Of a stretch of 64,000 bases of DNA, positions 38,281-47,151 are shown in pieces. Every line of letters starts with the position of its first letter. Position 1 is the first letter of the stretch. A program made the position numbers and the translations under genes. Origin of the DNA: Streptomyces sp. SW4 (GTDB taxonomy: Bacteria > Actinomycetota > Actinomycetes > Streptomycetales > Streptomycetaceae); the NCBI GenBank assembly GCA_003248315.1, contig QKWM01000004.1:3283001-3347000 (forward strand), written 5' to 3'. The notes under the pieces were generated by a model. It searched no databases and was not told the origin of the DNA. It saw only the letters and a list, made by a program, of their open reading frames with translations.

Positions 38281-40859
38281 TCAGTCGCCGGCGGCCCTGT
38301 CGCACGCCTGCGCCCGCAGCGCCCGGGCCAGATCGTCCCGGGCCTCCAGCACCAGCCGGCGCAGCGCCGGAGCCGCCCCCTCGTGCGCGGCCAGCCACGC
38401 GTCCGTCGCCTCCAGCGTCGCCGGCGAGTCCTGCAGCGACGGGAACAGGCCGCGCACCACGTGCATGCCGATCTGGATCGACCGCTCGCTCCACACCCGC
38501 TCGATCGCCGCGAAGTACTTCTCGGCGTACGGCGCGAGCAGCTCCCGCTGCGAGGCCTGCCCGAAGCCCGCGATGGTCGCCTCCACCAGGGCGTTGGACA
38601 GCTGGTCCGACTCCACCACCTGCGCCCAGGCCTGCGCCTTCACCGCCGCCGAGGGCCGCGCCGCCAGGCAGCGCACCTGGTGCCGCTTGCCGGACGCGGT
38701 GTCGTCGCGGGCCAGTTCGGCGGCGAGCACGGACTCGTCCGCCGCCCCGTGCGCGGCCAGCGGCCCAGGAACGCCCAGCGCAGCTCCTGGTCCACGTCCA
38801 GCCCGTCGATCTTCTCGGTGCCCTCCAGCAGCCCGCGCAGCAGCGCCAGGTCCTCGTCGTCCGAGGCCACCGCCGCGAAGAACCGCGCCCACGCCAGCTG
38901 CTGCTCGCTGCCCGGCGCCGCCTCCCGCAGCTCCCGCAGCGCCCCCTCGGCGAGCAGCCGGCCGCCGGTCTCCCGCCAGCCGGGGGCGGCGTAGTGCACC
39001 AGCGCCGAGTCCGCCCAGGCGTGCAGCATCTGCAGCACGCCGATGTCCGACTCCCGGCCCGCGTACCGCAGCACCAGGTCGACGAAGTCCCGGGCGGGCA
39101 GCAGCGCGTCCCGCGTCATGTTCCACAGCGCCGACCAGCACAGGGCGCGGGCCAGCGGGTCGGTGAGGTCGCCGAGCCCGGCCCGCAGCGTGGCCAGCGA
39201 GGTCGTGTCGAAGCGGATCTTGCAGTACGTCAGGTCGTCGTCGTTGACGAGCACCAGCTCCGGCGCCTGCTGCCCGGCCAGCTCCGTCACCACCGTGCGC
39301 GGCCCGTCGACGTCCGCCTCGGCGCGCGCGTACCGCTTCAGGGCGCCGCCCTCCTCGCGCCGGTACAGGCCCACCGCGACCCGGTGCGGGCGCAGCTCCG
39401 GGTGGGACTCGGCGGCGTCCTGCACGACGGCCAGCTCCTCGATCCGCCCGTCGGTGCTCAGCAGCACCTGCGGGGTGAGGGAGTTGACGCCCGCCGTCTG
39501 GAGCCAGGACCGCGCCCAGGCCGCCATGTCCCGTCCGCTGGTCTCCTCCAGCACCGACAGCAGGTCGCCGAGCCGGGTGTTGCCGTAGGCGTGGCGCTTG
39601 AAGTAGCGCCGGGCGCCCTCCAGGAACGCGTCCTGCCCGACGTACGCCACCAGCTGCTTGAGCACCGAGGCGCCCTTGGCGTAGGTGATGCCGTCGAAGT
39701 TGAGCTTGGCGTCCTGCAGGTCGCGGATGTCGGCGGTGATCGGGTGGGTGGAGGGGAGCTGGTCGGCGCGGTAGGCCCACGCCTTGCGGCGGTTGGCGAA
39801 GGTGATCCAGCCATCCTTGAAGCGGGTCGCCCCGACCAGCGAGAACGCGCCCATGAAGTCGGCGAAGGACTCCTTCAGCCACAGGTCGTCCCACCACTCC
39901 ATGGTGACCAGGTCGCCGAACCACATGTGCGCCATCTCGTGCAGGATCACGTTGGCGCGGCCCTCGTAGGACGCCTGCGTCACCTTGCCGCGGAAGATGA
40001 ACTCCTCGCGGAAGGTCACCAGCCCCGGGTTCTCCATCGCGCCCAGGTTGTACTCGGGCACGAACGCCTGGTCGTACTTGCCGAACGGGTACGGGTAGTC
40101 GAAGTGGTCGTGGAAGAAGTCCAGGCCCTGCTTGGTGACCGTGAAGACGTCCTCGGGGTCGAAGTGCGGGGCCAGGCCCTTGCGGCACATCGCGCCGAGC
40201 GGGATCTCCAGCCGCGTCCCGTCCTCGAACACCCGCTCGTAGGTGTCCGTCACATAGTGGTACGGGCCCGCCACGACGCACGTGATGTACGTGGAGATCG
40301 GCTTGGTCTCCGCGAACCGCCACACCCCGTCGGTGCGCTCGCCCGCGCCGTTGCTCCACACCGTCCACTCCTCGGGCGCCCGCACCTCGAAGCGGAACGG
40401 TGCCTTGAGGTCGGGCTGCTCGAAGTTGGCGAAGACCCGGCGGGAGTCGGCCGGCTCGTACTGGGTGTACAGGTACACCTCGCCGTCCTCGGGGTCGACG
40501 AAGCGGTGCAGGCCCTCACCGGTGCGGGAGTAGGCGCACTGGGCGTCGACCACCAGCTCGTTGTCGGCGGCCAGGTCCTCCAGGACGATCCGGGAGCCGT
40601 CGAAGACCTCGCTCGGGTCCAGGTCGCGCCCGTTGAGGGAGACGGCCGTGACGCTCGGCGCGATCAGGTCCGCGAAGCTGGTGGCGCCGGGCTCGTTGCA
40701 GCGGAAGCGGATCGTGGTGACGGACCGGAAGGTGCGCGGACCGTCCCCGGGCGCCTCGCCGGTCGCCGAGCGCACGTCGAGGGACACCTCGTACCCGTCG
40801 ACGGACAGCAGGGCGGCCCGCTCCCGGGCCTCGTCGCGGGACAGATTCTCACCGGGCAC
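38281..40859 (-). CDS. pepN: Aminopeptidase N (M1 family), copy 2
   Basis: The GTG at 40857-40859 follows GAGGGAG and gives VPGENLSRDEARERAAL, parallel to the start of copy 1; a GTG three codons earlier lacks a ribosome site. Restored length is 859 residues. GAMEN is at about 272 and the zinc motif HEMAHMWFGDLVTMEWWDDL at about 305, with the distal Glu in WLKESFA. It differs from copy 1 in HEMAH for HELAH and in the segment SFADFMGAFSLVG. One missing base near 38762 shifts the last 160 residues, which then read LAAHGAADESVLAAEL and end ACDRAAGD. It is clearly a paralogue of the 28143-30713 gene; the two probably differ in peptide preference. Confidence 0.95.
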
Positions 40860-41003
40860 GGGCGGCACTCCCTCGGCTCGTGTTCAGGATGTGGACAGCA
40901 CCGATCCTGCCATGCGCCCCTGACGCGCCGCGTCGGGAATGGCCGGGCGGGCCGGTCCGTTCCCTGGAGGAACGCTCGGTTGCGCCGCCTCACGAGGAGA
41001 GAC

Positions 41004-41640
41004 ATGTCCGACAAGACGCCCGTCGACTTCTGGTTCGACCCGCTGTGCCCCTGGCCTGGATGACCTCCCGCTGGGTGCTGGAGGTGGAGAAGATGCGGGA
41101 CATCGAGGTCCGCTGGCATCTGATGAGCCTCGCCGTGCTCAACGAGGACAAGCTCGACGAACTGCCCGAGGAGTACCGCGAGATGCTCGAGACCAAGGCG
41201 TGGGGCCCGGTCCGGGTGGTCATCGCCGCCCAGGAGGAGCACGGCGCGCAGGTCCTCGGCGACCTCTACACCGCCCTCGGCACCCGCTTCCACAACCAGG
41301 GCGAGGGCCCGAGAAGGAGACGGTCGCCGCCGCCCTGAAGGACGTCGGCCTGCCCGAGTCCCTCATGGACCACTGGGACGGCACCCCCTACGAGCCGCAG
41401 CTGCGCGCCTCCCACAAGGAGGGCATCGACAAGGTCGGCCAGGAGGTCGGCACCCCGGTCATCGCGGTCCCCGGCGCGGACGGCGGGCAGATCGCCTTCT
41501 TCGGCCCGGTCGTCACCCCGGCCCCCAAGGGCGAGGACGCCGCCAAGCTCTGGGACGGCACCCTCGCCGTCGCCTCGGTCCCCGGCTTCTACGAGATCAA
41601 GCGGACCCGCACCAAGGGCCCCGACTTCAGCAACCTGTAG
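41004..41640 (+). CDS. DsbA-family protein, mycothiol-dependent nitroreductase type
   Basis: The ATG at 41004 (MSDKTPVDFWFDPLCPW) follows GAGGAGAG. The protein is about 212 residues after repair of two missing bases (near 41056 and 41311). The active-site segment DPLCPWAW keeps only the first Cys of the CPWC motif seen in the mycobacterial mycothiol-dependent nitroreductase. The rest of the thioredoxin fold is present: VRWHLMSLAVLNE, the helical insert with VIAAQEEHG, and the cis-Pro segment VGTPVIAVPG. It likely acts in the cytoplasm with mycothiol on disulfides or electrophiles. It is divergent from the second pepN gene. Confidence 0.85.
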
Positions 41641-41679
41641 CCGGCGCCGCCGGGCGGGCCCCCGCCCACGCCCGCCGGA

Positions 41680-42624
41680 TCAGGTCGTGCCGTGCGCCGG
41701 CGGTTCCCCGCGCAGCCAGCGCCCGACCTCCTCGGCGGCGGCCCGCGCCGCCTTCCGGGCCGCCGCACCGGTCGCCCCGCCCAGACGCGGGGTGACCAGC
41801 ACCCGGTCGGTGTGGGCGCGCAGCCGCGGATGGGCGGTCGCGGTGTCCAGCGCCGCCGCCGACACCCGGCCGCTGTCCAGCGCGTCGCACAGCGCCTCCT
41901 CGTCCACCAGCGCGCCCCGGCCGTGTTCACCACGACCGCGCCGCGCGGCAGCAGCGACAGCTCCCGCGCGCCGATCAGGCCCCGTGTGCCGGGGCCGTCC
42001 CCGGCGTGCAGCGTGACCACCCGGGAGCGGGCCAGCAGGTCGTCGAGGGAGGACACCCGCAGCCCGTGGATCTCGCCGCGCACGTACGGGTCGTACACCA
42101 TCACCCGGGCGCCGAAGGCGCAGAGCACCCGGGCGACCCGGTCGCCGACGGCCCCGTGGCCGACCAGCCCCACGGGCAGGTCCTCCAGCTCCAGCCCGGC
42201 CCGCTCGTGGTCCGGGGCGTCGTGCCCGCCCACGGCAGACGGCGCAGGACCGCCAGCATCAGGCCGAGGGTGTGCTCGGCGGCGGCCGCGGCGTCGCAGC
42301 CGGCCGCGTGGCAGACGCGGACGTCCCGGGTCTTGGCCGCGTCCAGGTCGACGCCGGCCGGGCTGCCGGCGCACACCGCGACGAGCCGCAGCCGCGGACA
42401 GGCGTCCAGCACGCGTTCGGTGACCGGGGCCGGCCGCGTCACCAGCACCTGCGCCCCCGACAGCGCCCCGATCAGCTCCTCCTCCGCGTCCCCGCGGTCC
42501 GGCCCGTCTCCACCTGCCGGATCTCCAGCGGGTGATCGCCCAGTTCCGCGCCGAGCGCCCGCGCGATCAGGGACGGCGGGAGGAAGGGGTCGCCGGCGGC
42601 CACGAGTCGTACCGGATCGGTCAT
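41680..42624 (-). CDS. D-isomer 2-hydroxyacid dehydrogenase
   Basis: The ATG at 42622-42624 (MTDPVRLVAAGDPFLPP) begins a protein of about 315 residues. The NAD-binding centre reads VGLVGHGAVGDRVARVL, then GARVMVYDPYV. The catalytic-side segments are RLRLVAVCAGSPAGVD, VVTLHAGDGPGTRGLIG, GAVVVNTAGA and VLVTPRLGGATG. In this family an Arg, a Glu and a His form the catalytic triad. The segment VSAAALDTATAHPRL lacks the usual DVFEPEP wording but keeps the context. It reduces or oxidises a small 2-hydroxy or 2-keto acid; the substrate is unknown. Three missing bases (near 42505, 42215 and 41923) break the frame. Confidence 0.88.
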
Positions 42625-42810
42625 CGCAGGGTTCTCCCGTCTCGTCGCTGCTCCTCGGTCGCACTGTTCCTGGGGTCACGGCACCTGAGGGCACTTGAGC
42701 GCGCCGGAACGGGTGCGTCAATCCCCGCGGGGGCGAAAATCCGCGTCACCATGGGGAGAAGACCCCAACCGGCCGGTCCCGGCCGACGAACCGGAGGCGA
42801 GCAGTACCCC

Positions 42811-43589
42811 ATGACGGAGATCGACACCTCCGTGCCGCACTCGGCGCGGATCTGGAACTACTGGCTGGGCGGCAAGGACAACTACCCGGTGGACGAGGAG
42901 GCCGGTGACGCCTACACCGCCGTCTTCCCGGCATCGTCACCATCGCCCGCAGCAGCCGCGCGTTCCTCGGCCGCAGCATCGGGTACCTGGTGCGGGAGGC
43001 GGGGTACGGCAGTTCCTGGACGTGGGCACCGGGCTGCCGACCGTGGACAACACCCACGAGGTCGCCCAGCGCCTCGCCCCGAGTCGAGGATCGTCTACGT
43101 CGACAACGACCCCCTGGTCCTCGCGCACGCCCGCGCCCTGCTCACCTCCAGCCCGAGGGGGCGACCGCCTACGAGGACCTGAGCCTGTACGAGCCGGAGA
43201 AGATCCTGGAGGCGGCCGGCCGCACCCTCGACCTGAGCCGCCCACGGCCCTGATCCTCAGCGGCATCCTCGGCCACGTCCCCGACCACGGTGTCGCCCGC
43301 GACCTGGTCCGCCGGCTGATGGCCGGCCTGCCCTCCGGCAGCTATCTGTGCGTCAACGACGGCTCCCGGGCACCGACCCGGCCTACGAGGAGGCCCAGGA
43401 CGGCTACAACGAGACGGGCGCCGTCCCCTACTTCCTGCGGCCCGTCGAGCAGATCGAGGCGTACTTCGAGGGTCTGGAGCTGGTCGAGCCCGGCGTCGTC
43501 TCGGTGCCGCTGTGGCGGCCGGACCCGACCCGGACGGCCCGGCACCCGGGCCGATCGGCCAGCACGGCGGCCTCGCCCGCAAGCCCTGA
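42811..43589 (+). CDS. SAM-dependent methyltransferase (Methyltransf_19 / DUF574)
   Basis: The ATG at 42811 (MTEIDTSVPHSARIWNYWLG) follows GGAGGCGAGC. Restored length is about 261 residues. Family marks are NYWLGGKDNYPVDEEAGD, VRQFLDVGTGLPTVDNTHEV (the SAM site), IVYVDNDPLVLAHARALL, LILSGILGHVPD, YLCVNDGS and the end GGLARKP. This family is abundant in actinomycetes and its substrates are unknown. Seven single missing G/C bases are spread over the gene (near 42931, 43015, 43078, 43152, 43243, 43368 and 43530), the highest density in the window. Each is repaired by one base in a short run, and the repaired gene is 262 codons. Confidence 0.88.
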
Positions 43590-43605
43590 CCCGGCCCCGG
43601 CACAC

Positions 43606-43643
43606 GGAAGGCCCCGCGAGTCACGTCCTCACGGGGGCCTTCC
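43606..43643. terminator. 10-bp stem between convergent methyltransferase and sodF
   Basis: GGAAGGCCCC (43606-43615) pairs with GGGGCCTTCC (43634-43643), loop 18 nt, 16 bp after the methyltransferase stop and 66 bp from the sodF stop. Confidence 0.75.
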
Positions 43644-43709
43644 CTCATCCGCCTGCCGCCGTGAAGGGTGAGAAGACGATCACGAGGCAGGACGCTTCAC
43701 GGGGGGCGC

Positions 43710-44351
43710 TCAGGGCGCCAGCAGCAGCGCGTCGGTGCGGGACTTCGCGGCCTCGTAGCGCCGCGCCACGTCCTGCCAGTTGACGACCCGCCACATCGCC
43801 TCGATGAAGTCGACCTTCTGGTTCTTGTACTGGAGGTAGAAGGCGTGCTCCCAGGCGTCGAAGACCAGGATCGGGGTGGAGCCCTGGCCGACGTTGCCCT
43901 GGTGGTCGTAGACCTGCTCGACGATCAGCCGACCGCTCAGCGGCTCGTAGGCCAGCACGCCCCAGCCGGAACCCTGGGTGGTCGCGGCGGCCTTGGACAG
44001 CTGCGTCTTGAAGGCGGCGAAGGAGCCGAACGACTCGGCGATGGCGTCGGCCAGCTCGCCCACGCCGTCCTTCTCCAGCGGCTCGCCGCCGCCGTCGCCG
44101 GTCATGTTGTGCCAGTAGATGGAGTGCAGGATGTGGCCGGAGAGGTGGAAGGCGAGGTTCTTCTCCAGGCCGTTGATCGAGCCCCAGGCCTCCTTGTCCC
44201 GCGCCTCGGCCAGCTGCTCCAGCGTGTCGTTGGCGCCCTTCACATAGGCCGCGTGGTGCTTGTCGTGGTGCAGCTCGATGATCTCGGGGCTGATCACGGG
44301 CGCCAGCGCGGAGTAGTCGTACGGCAGTTCAGGAAGCGTGTAGACGGGCAT
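43710..44351 (-). CDS. sodF: Fe/Mn superoxide dismutase
   Basis: This intact 213-residue gene starts at the ATG at 44349-44351 after GGAGGGG. It has all four metal ligands: His in LHHDKHHAAYV, His in LAFHLSGHILHSIYW, then Asp and His in VFDAWEHAFYLQYKN. GSGWGVLAYEP and YDHQGNVGQGS are the usual active-site stretches. It converts superoxide to O2 and H2O2. In Streptomyces the Fe enzyme SodF is made when nickel is scarce and its gene is repressed by the Ni-binding regulator Nur. A matching site lies upstream at 44376-44392. Metal specificity is inferred from that context. Confidence 0.95.
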   Translation of the reverse strand: MPVYTLPELPYDYSALAPVISPEIIELHHDKHHAAYVKGANDTLEQLAEARDKEAWGSINGLEKNLAFHLSGHILHSIYWHNMTGDGGGEPLEKDGVGELADAIAESFGSFAAFKTQLSKAAATTQGSGWGVLAYEPLSGRLIVEQVYDHQGNVGQGSTPILVFDAWEHAFYLQYKNQKVDFIEAMWRVVNWQDVARRYEAAKSRTDALLLAP

Positions 44352-44375
44352 GGCGGTATCCCCTCCGACCTCTTA

Positions 44376-44392
44376 TTGCAAAAGGCTTGCAA
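44376..44392. promoter_or_regulatory. Nur-type operator TTGCAA-N5-TTGCAA
   Basis: TTGCAA (44376-44381), five bases AAGGC, TTGCAA (44387-44392). This is the hexamer spacing reported for the nickel regulator Nur (tTGCaa-N5-ttGCAA) upstream of sodF in Streptomyces coelicolor. It sits 25-41 bp before the sodF start, where bound protein would block the promoter. It is the longest A/T-rich match in this otherwise GC-rich gap. Confidence 0.85.
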
Positions 44393-44442
44393 CTGCACGC
44401 TAGCAGCAAGACCGTGCGGGCGCGTGCGGGGGCACGCGAAAA

Positions 44443-44479
44443 AGGGCCCCCGCACGAGGTGGTCTCGTGCGGGGGCCCT
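44443..44479 (-). terminator. Strong intrinsic terminator of the first amino-acid permease
   Basis: AGGGCCCCCGCACGAG (44443-44458) pairs perfectly over 16 bp with 44464-44479 across a 5-nt loop. On the minus strand it is followed by a run of six T (from the A-run at 44438-44443), giving a classical intrinsic terminator between the permease and sodF. Confidence 0.9.
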
Positions 44480-44503
44480 GAGGAGCCGGGGGCGCCGGGG
44501 GCG

Positions 44504-45907
44504 TCAGGCCTTCCGGTCGGGGCCTGCTCGCGGGCGCCGCCGCGCGTGCGCTGCCAGGCGTAGCCGACGGCGGCCAGGACCAGCGTCATACCGCCCGTCG
44601 AGTACAGCTGCACCCGCGTGGCGGGCTCGCGCGCCATCAGGACGAACACCGCCGCCATGCCGGCCAGCGCCACCCAGGTCAGCCACGGGAACGCCCACAT
44701 CCGCACGACCAGCTTCTCGGGCGCCTCGCGCTCCAGGCGGCGGCGCAGCCGCAGCTGCGAGACGGCGATGAAGATCCAGACCACCAGGATCACCGCGCCG
44801 ATCATGTTCAGCAGCCACGAGAAGACGTCGTTCGGCCGCCAGTAGCTGAGCAGCACGCAGCCGAAGCCGAAGACGGAGGAGGCGAGCACGGCGATGCGCG
44901 GCACCCCGCCCGACACCCTGCCCAGCGCCTTCGGGCCCTGACCGCGGTCGACCAGCGAGTAGGCGATGCGCGAGGCGCCGTAGATGTTGGCGTTCATCGC
45001 GCTCAGCAGCGCCACCAGCACGACGACGTTCATCAGCTGCCCGGCGCCCGGGATGCCCAGCTCGTTCAGGGCGGCGACGTACGGCCCGTGCTCGACGACC
45101 TCGGGGGAGTCCCACGGCACGAGCGTGACGATGACGGCCATCGAGCCGACGTAGAACAGCGCGATGCGCCACATCGCCGTCCGCACGGCGCTCGCGACGC
45201 CCTTGACCGGGTTCTCCGACTCGGCCGCCGCGATGGTCACCGTCTCCAGGCCGCCGTACGCGAAGACGGAGGCGAGCAGTCCGATCACCAGCCCCTCGCC
45301 GCCGTTGGGCATGAAGTCGGTGAGGTGGCTCGCCCCGGCGAGTCCGTGCCGGGCAGCACGCCCGCGATGGCCAGCACGCCCAGCACCAGGAACAGCGTGA
45401 TCGCGCCGACCTTGAGGGCGGCGAACCAGAACTCGAACTCGCCGAAGTTCCGCACGGCGGCCAGGTTGGTGGCGCAGAAGACCACCATGAACAGCGCCAC
45501 CCACGCCCACTCGGGCGTGCCCGGCAGCCAGCCGCTGACGATCTTCGCGGCGCCGATGCCTCCAGGCCGACGGCGGTGCACAGCAGCACCCAGAACGACC
45601 AGCCCGCGGTGAACCCGGCCCACGGACCGATGGCCCGCTCGGCGTGCGCGGAGAAGGAACCCGACGACGGATACGCGGCCGACATCTCGCCCAGCATCCG
45701 CATCACCAGCATCACGAGGAGGCCGGAGAGGGCGTAGGCGAGGACGATCGAGGGGCCGGCGGCGGCGATGCCCGCGCCGGACCCGACGAACAGGCCGGCG
45801 CCGATCACGCCGCCGAGGGCGATCATGGAGAGGTGGCGCTGCTTGAGGCCGTGGGACAGGGAGGCGTCGCCCGACTTCGGCGGCGTCCCGGTGGTGGTGC
45901 TGGACAT
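44504..45907 (-). CDS. APC-family amino-acid permease, copy 1
   Basis: The ATG at 45905-45907 (MSSTTTGTPPKSGD) starts a protein of about 468 residues with about twelve helices. The first helix has the family signature HLSMIALGGVIGAGLFVGSG, followed by LLVMLVMRMLGEMSAAYPSSG and ERAIGPWAGFTAGWSFW. Later blocks are FEFWFAALKVGAITLF, FAYGGLETVTIAAAESENP and MNANIYGASRIAYSL. It belongs to the AAT group that imports amino acids or GABA with protons. Three missing bases (near 45558, 45343 and 44521) break the frame. With the last one restored the protein ends EQAPDRKA and stops at 44504. A paralogue lies at 47152-48607. Confidence 0.9.
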   Translation of the reverse strand: MSSTTTGTPPKSGDASLSHGLKQRHLSMIALGGVIGAGLFVGSGAGIAAAGPSIVLAYALSGLLVMLVMRMLGEMSAAYPSSGSFSAHAERAIGPWAGFTAGWSFWVLLCTAVGLEASAPRRSSAAGCRARPSGRGWRCSWWSSAPPTWPPCGTSASSSSGSPPSRSARSRCSWCWACWPSRACCPARTRRGEPPHRLHAQRRRGAGDRTARLRLRVRRPGDGDHRGGRVGEPGQGRRERRADGDVAHRAVLRRLDGRHRHARAVGLPRGRRARAVRRRPERAGHPGRRAADERRRAGGAAERDERQHLRRLAHRLLAGRPRSGPEGAGQGVGRGAAHRRARLLRLRLRLRAAQLLAAERRLLVAAEHDRRGDPGGLDLHRRLAAAAAPPPGARGAREAGRADVGVPVADLGGAGRHGGGVRPDGARARHAGAAVLDGRYDAGPGRRRLRLAAHARRRPRAGPDRKA

Positions 45908-46325
45908 GAGCGGCTCGTCCAATGCGTGCGGTGGCATGCGGAGGGCAAAAACCCAGCCAGTGTCCGTGCCGACGACGCCCGGGAACACCGCTTGCCCACG
46001 ATGTGGACGGTCTCGGCACGGTGGGTGACCGTCCGGTTCCGGTCGGGTTCCGGCCCGCTCGCACGTGCGCTGCCGGCCGCCGCACCGCACCGGCGCCCGC
46101 GTGCTTTGGTGGATCCCTACAGCCGTCGCCGCCCGGACGGGCCGTGACCAGGACCTCCCCACCTCAGTGACCCGTCTCACGCCGCACCGGGTTACGGCCC
46201 GGCCCTTTGTCGGGAGCCCACCACGCGGTCGCTCGACCCTTTGTCGAGCGCTGATGGTGATCGGCTCCGGCGCGCTGGGATAGCGTCACCGTGTCCGACA
46301 TGTCCACAACCACCGCGGAGTCCCC
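45908..46325. other. Divergent intergenic region permease 1 / bioY
   Basis: 418 bp with no supportable gene. It contains the dyad GCTCGAC-N5-GTCGAGC (46231-46249). Part of that dyad, CCCTTTGTCG, is repeated at about 46204. A TANNNT hexamer TAGCGT lies at 46281-46286. These may be operator and -10 of bioY, whose ribosome site GCGGAG is at 46315. The left third should hold the permease promoter. Confidence 0.45.
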
Positions 46326-46909
46326 ATGAGCACCGCTGCCGCAGCCCCCGCCCGTCCGGAACGGTCCTCGCCGACCTCCTGCCGTCCTCCCGAGTCCGGG
46401 ACGCCGCGCTCGTGCTCGGCGGCGCCGCGCTCACCGGTCTCGCGGCCCAGATCTCGGTGCCCGTGCCCGGCTCCCCGGTCCCGGTGACCGGCCAGACCTT
46501 CGCCGCGCTGCTCGTCGGCACGGCCCTCGGCGCCGGCCGGGGCCTGCTCTCCCTTGCCCTGTACGCGCTGGTGGGCATGGCGGGCGTGCCGTGGTTCGCC
46601 GGGGGCGCGTCCGGCGTCGCCGCCCCGTCCCTCGGCTACGTCTTCGGCATGATGCTCGCGGCCGCCGCCGTGGGCGCCCTCGCCCGCCGCGGCGCCGACC
46701 GCTCCCCGTGGCGCACGGCCGGTGCCATGCTGCTCGGCGAGGCGATCATCTACGCCGTCGGCGTCCCCTACCTCGCCCTCGCCACCGGCATGTCCGCCAC
46801 CGCCGCCGTCGCGGCCGGCCTCACCCCGTTCCTGGTCGGCGACGCCCTGAAGGCGGTGCTGGCGATGGGGCTGCTGCCGAGCGTCTGGAAGCTGGTCGAC
46901 AAGCGCTGA
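46326..46909 (+). CDS. bioY: BioY biotin transporter (ECF S component)
   Basis: The ATG at 46326 (MSTAAAAPARPG) has GCGGAG upstream. Restored length is 194 residues. One base is missing near 46359 (CCGGAACG), after which the frame reads TVLADLLPSSRVRDAAL. BioY marks are AALTGLAAQISVPVPGSPVPV, quoted in part as QISVPVPGSPVPVTGQTFA, then LLVGTALGAGRGLLS, GMAGVPWFAGGASG and PSLGYVFGM. Six hydrophobic helices fit an S component that binds biotin. No bioM/bioN genes are adjacent, so it works alone or with a shared ECF module. Regulation by biotin through the 46231 dyad is possible but unproven. Confidence 0.9.
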
Positions 46910-46971
46910 GGGCTCGTGCGGAACCCACGGCGCGAGGAGCCGGGGAACCGCGGCGCGGAAGAGAAGAGCGA

Positions 46972-47034
46972 AAAGACGGACACCTCGTCCTCCGCACCGG
47001 CGGCGCCGGGCAGGAGGACGAGGTGTCCGTCTTT
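46972..47034. terminator. 22-bp perfect stem after bioY
   Basis: Bases 46972-46993 (start AAAGACGGACACC) pair without mismatch with 47013-47034 (end GTGTCCGTCTTT), loop 19 nt. It is the longest perfect hairpin in the window. The A and T ends give a weak T-tract in both directions, so it can end both bioY and leftward transcripts. Confidence 0.9.
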
Positions 47035-47097
47035 CACGGGACGGGGTGCCCGTCCTTCACGGGGTGTCCGTCCCTCACGAGGGTGTCCGTCCCTCAC
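47023..47097. repeat. Four tandem copies of GTGTCCGTCCCTCAC
   Basis: Copies start at 47023, 47046, 47064 and 47083. The last two are identical (GTGTCCGTCCCTCAC); the first two differ at one or two bases. The first copy is the right arm of the bioY terminator. The array seems to have grown from that hairpin arm by duplication. Confidence 0.8.
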
Positions 47098-47108
47098 GAG
47101 GGGGCCGG

Positions 47109-47133
47109 GCGCTCACGCGGGCGGCGTGAGCGC
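47109..47133. terminator. 10-bp stem after the second permease
   Basis: GCGCTCACGC (47109-47118) pairs with GCGTGAGCGC (47124-47133), loop 5 nt. It lies 18 bp beyond the proposed permease stop at 47152. Its presence supports ending the permease at 47152 rather than at the more distal stop at 47094. Confidence 0.7.
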
Positions 47134-47151
47134 GGCGCCGGGCGGCTTCCG

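Noticed and set aside
47094..47151. C-terminal extension of the second permease to a stop at 47094
   Set aside because: The extension (RPAPRSRRPRERPAPS) is low-complexity, covers a perfect hairpin at 47109-47133 and enters the tandem repeats. One missing base near 47177 gives a better end at 47152.
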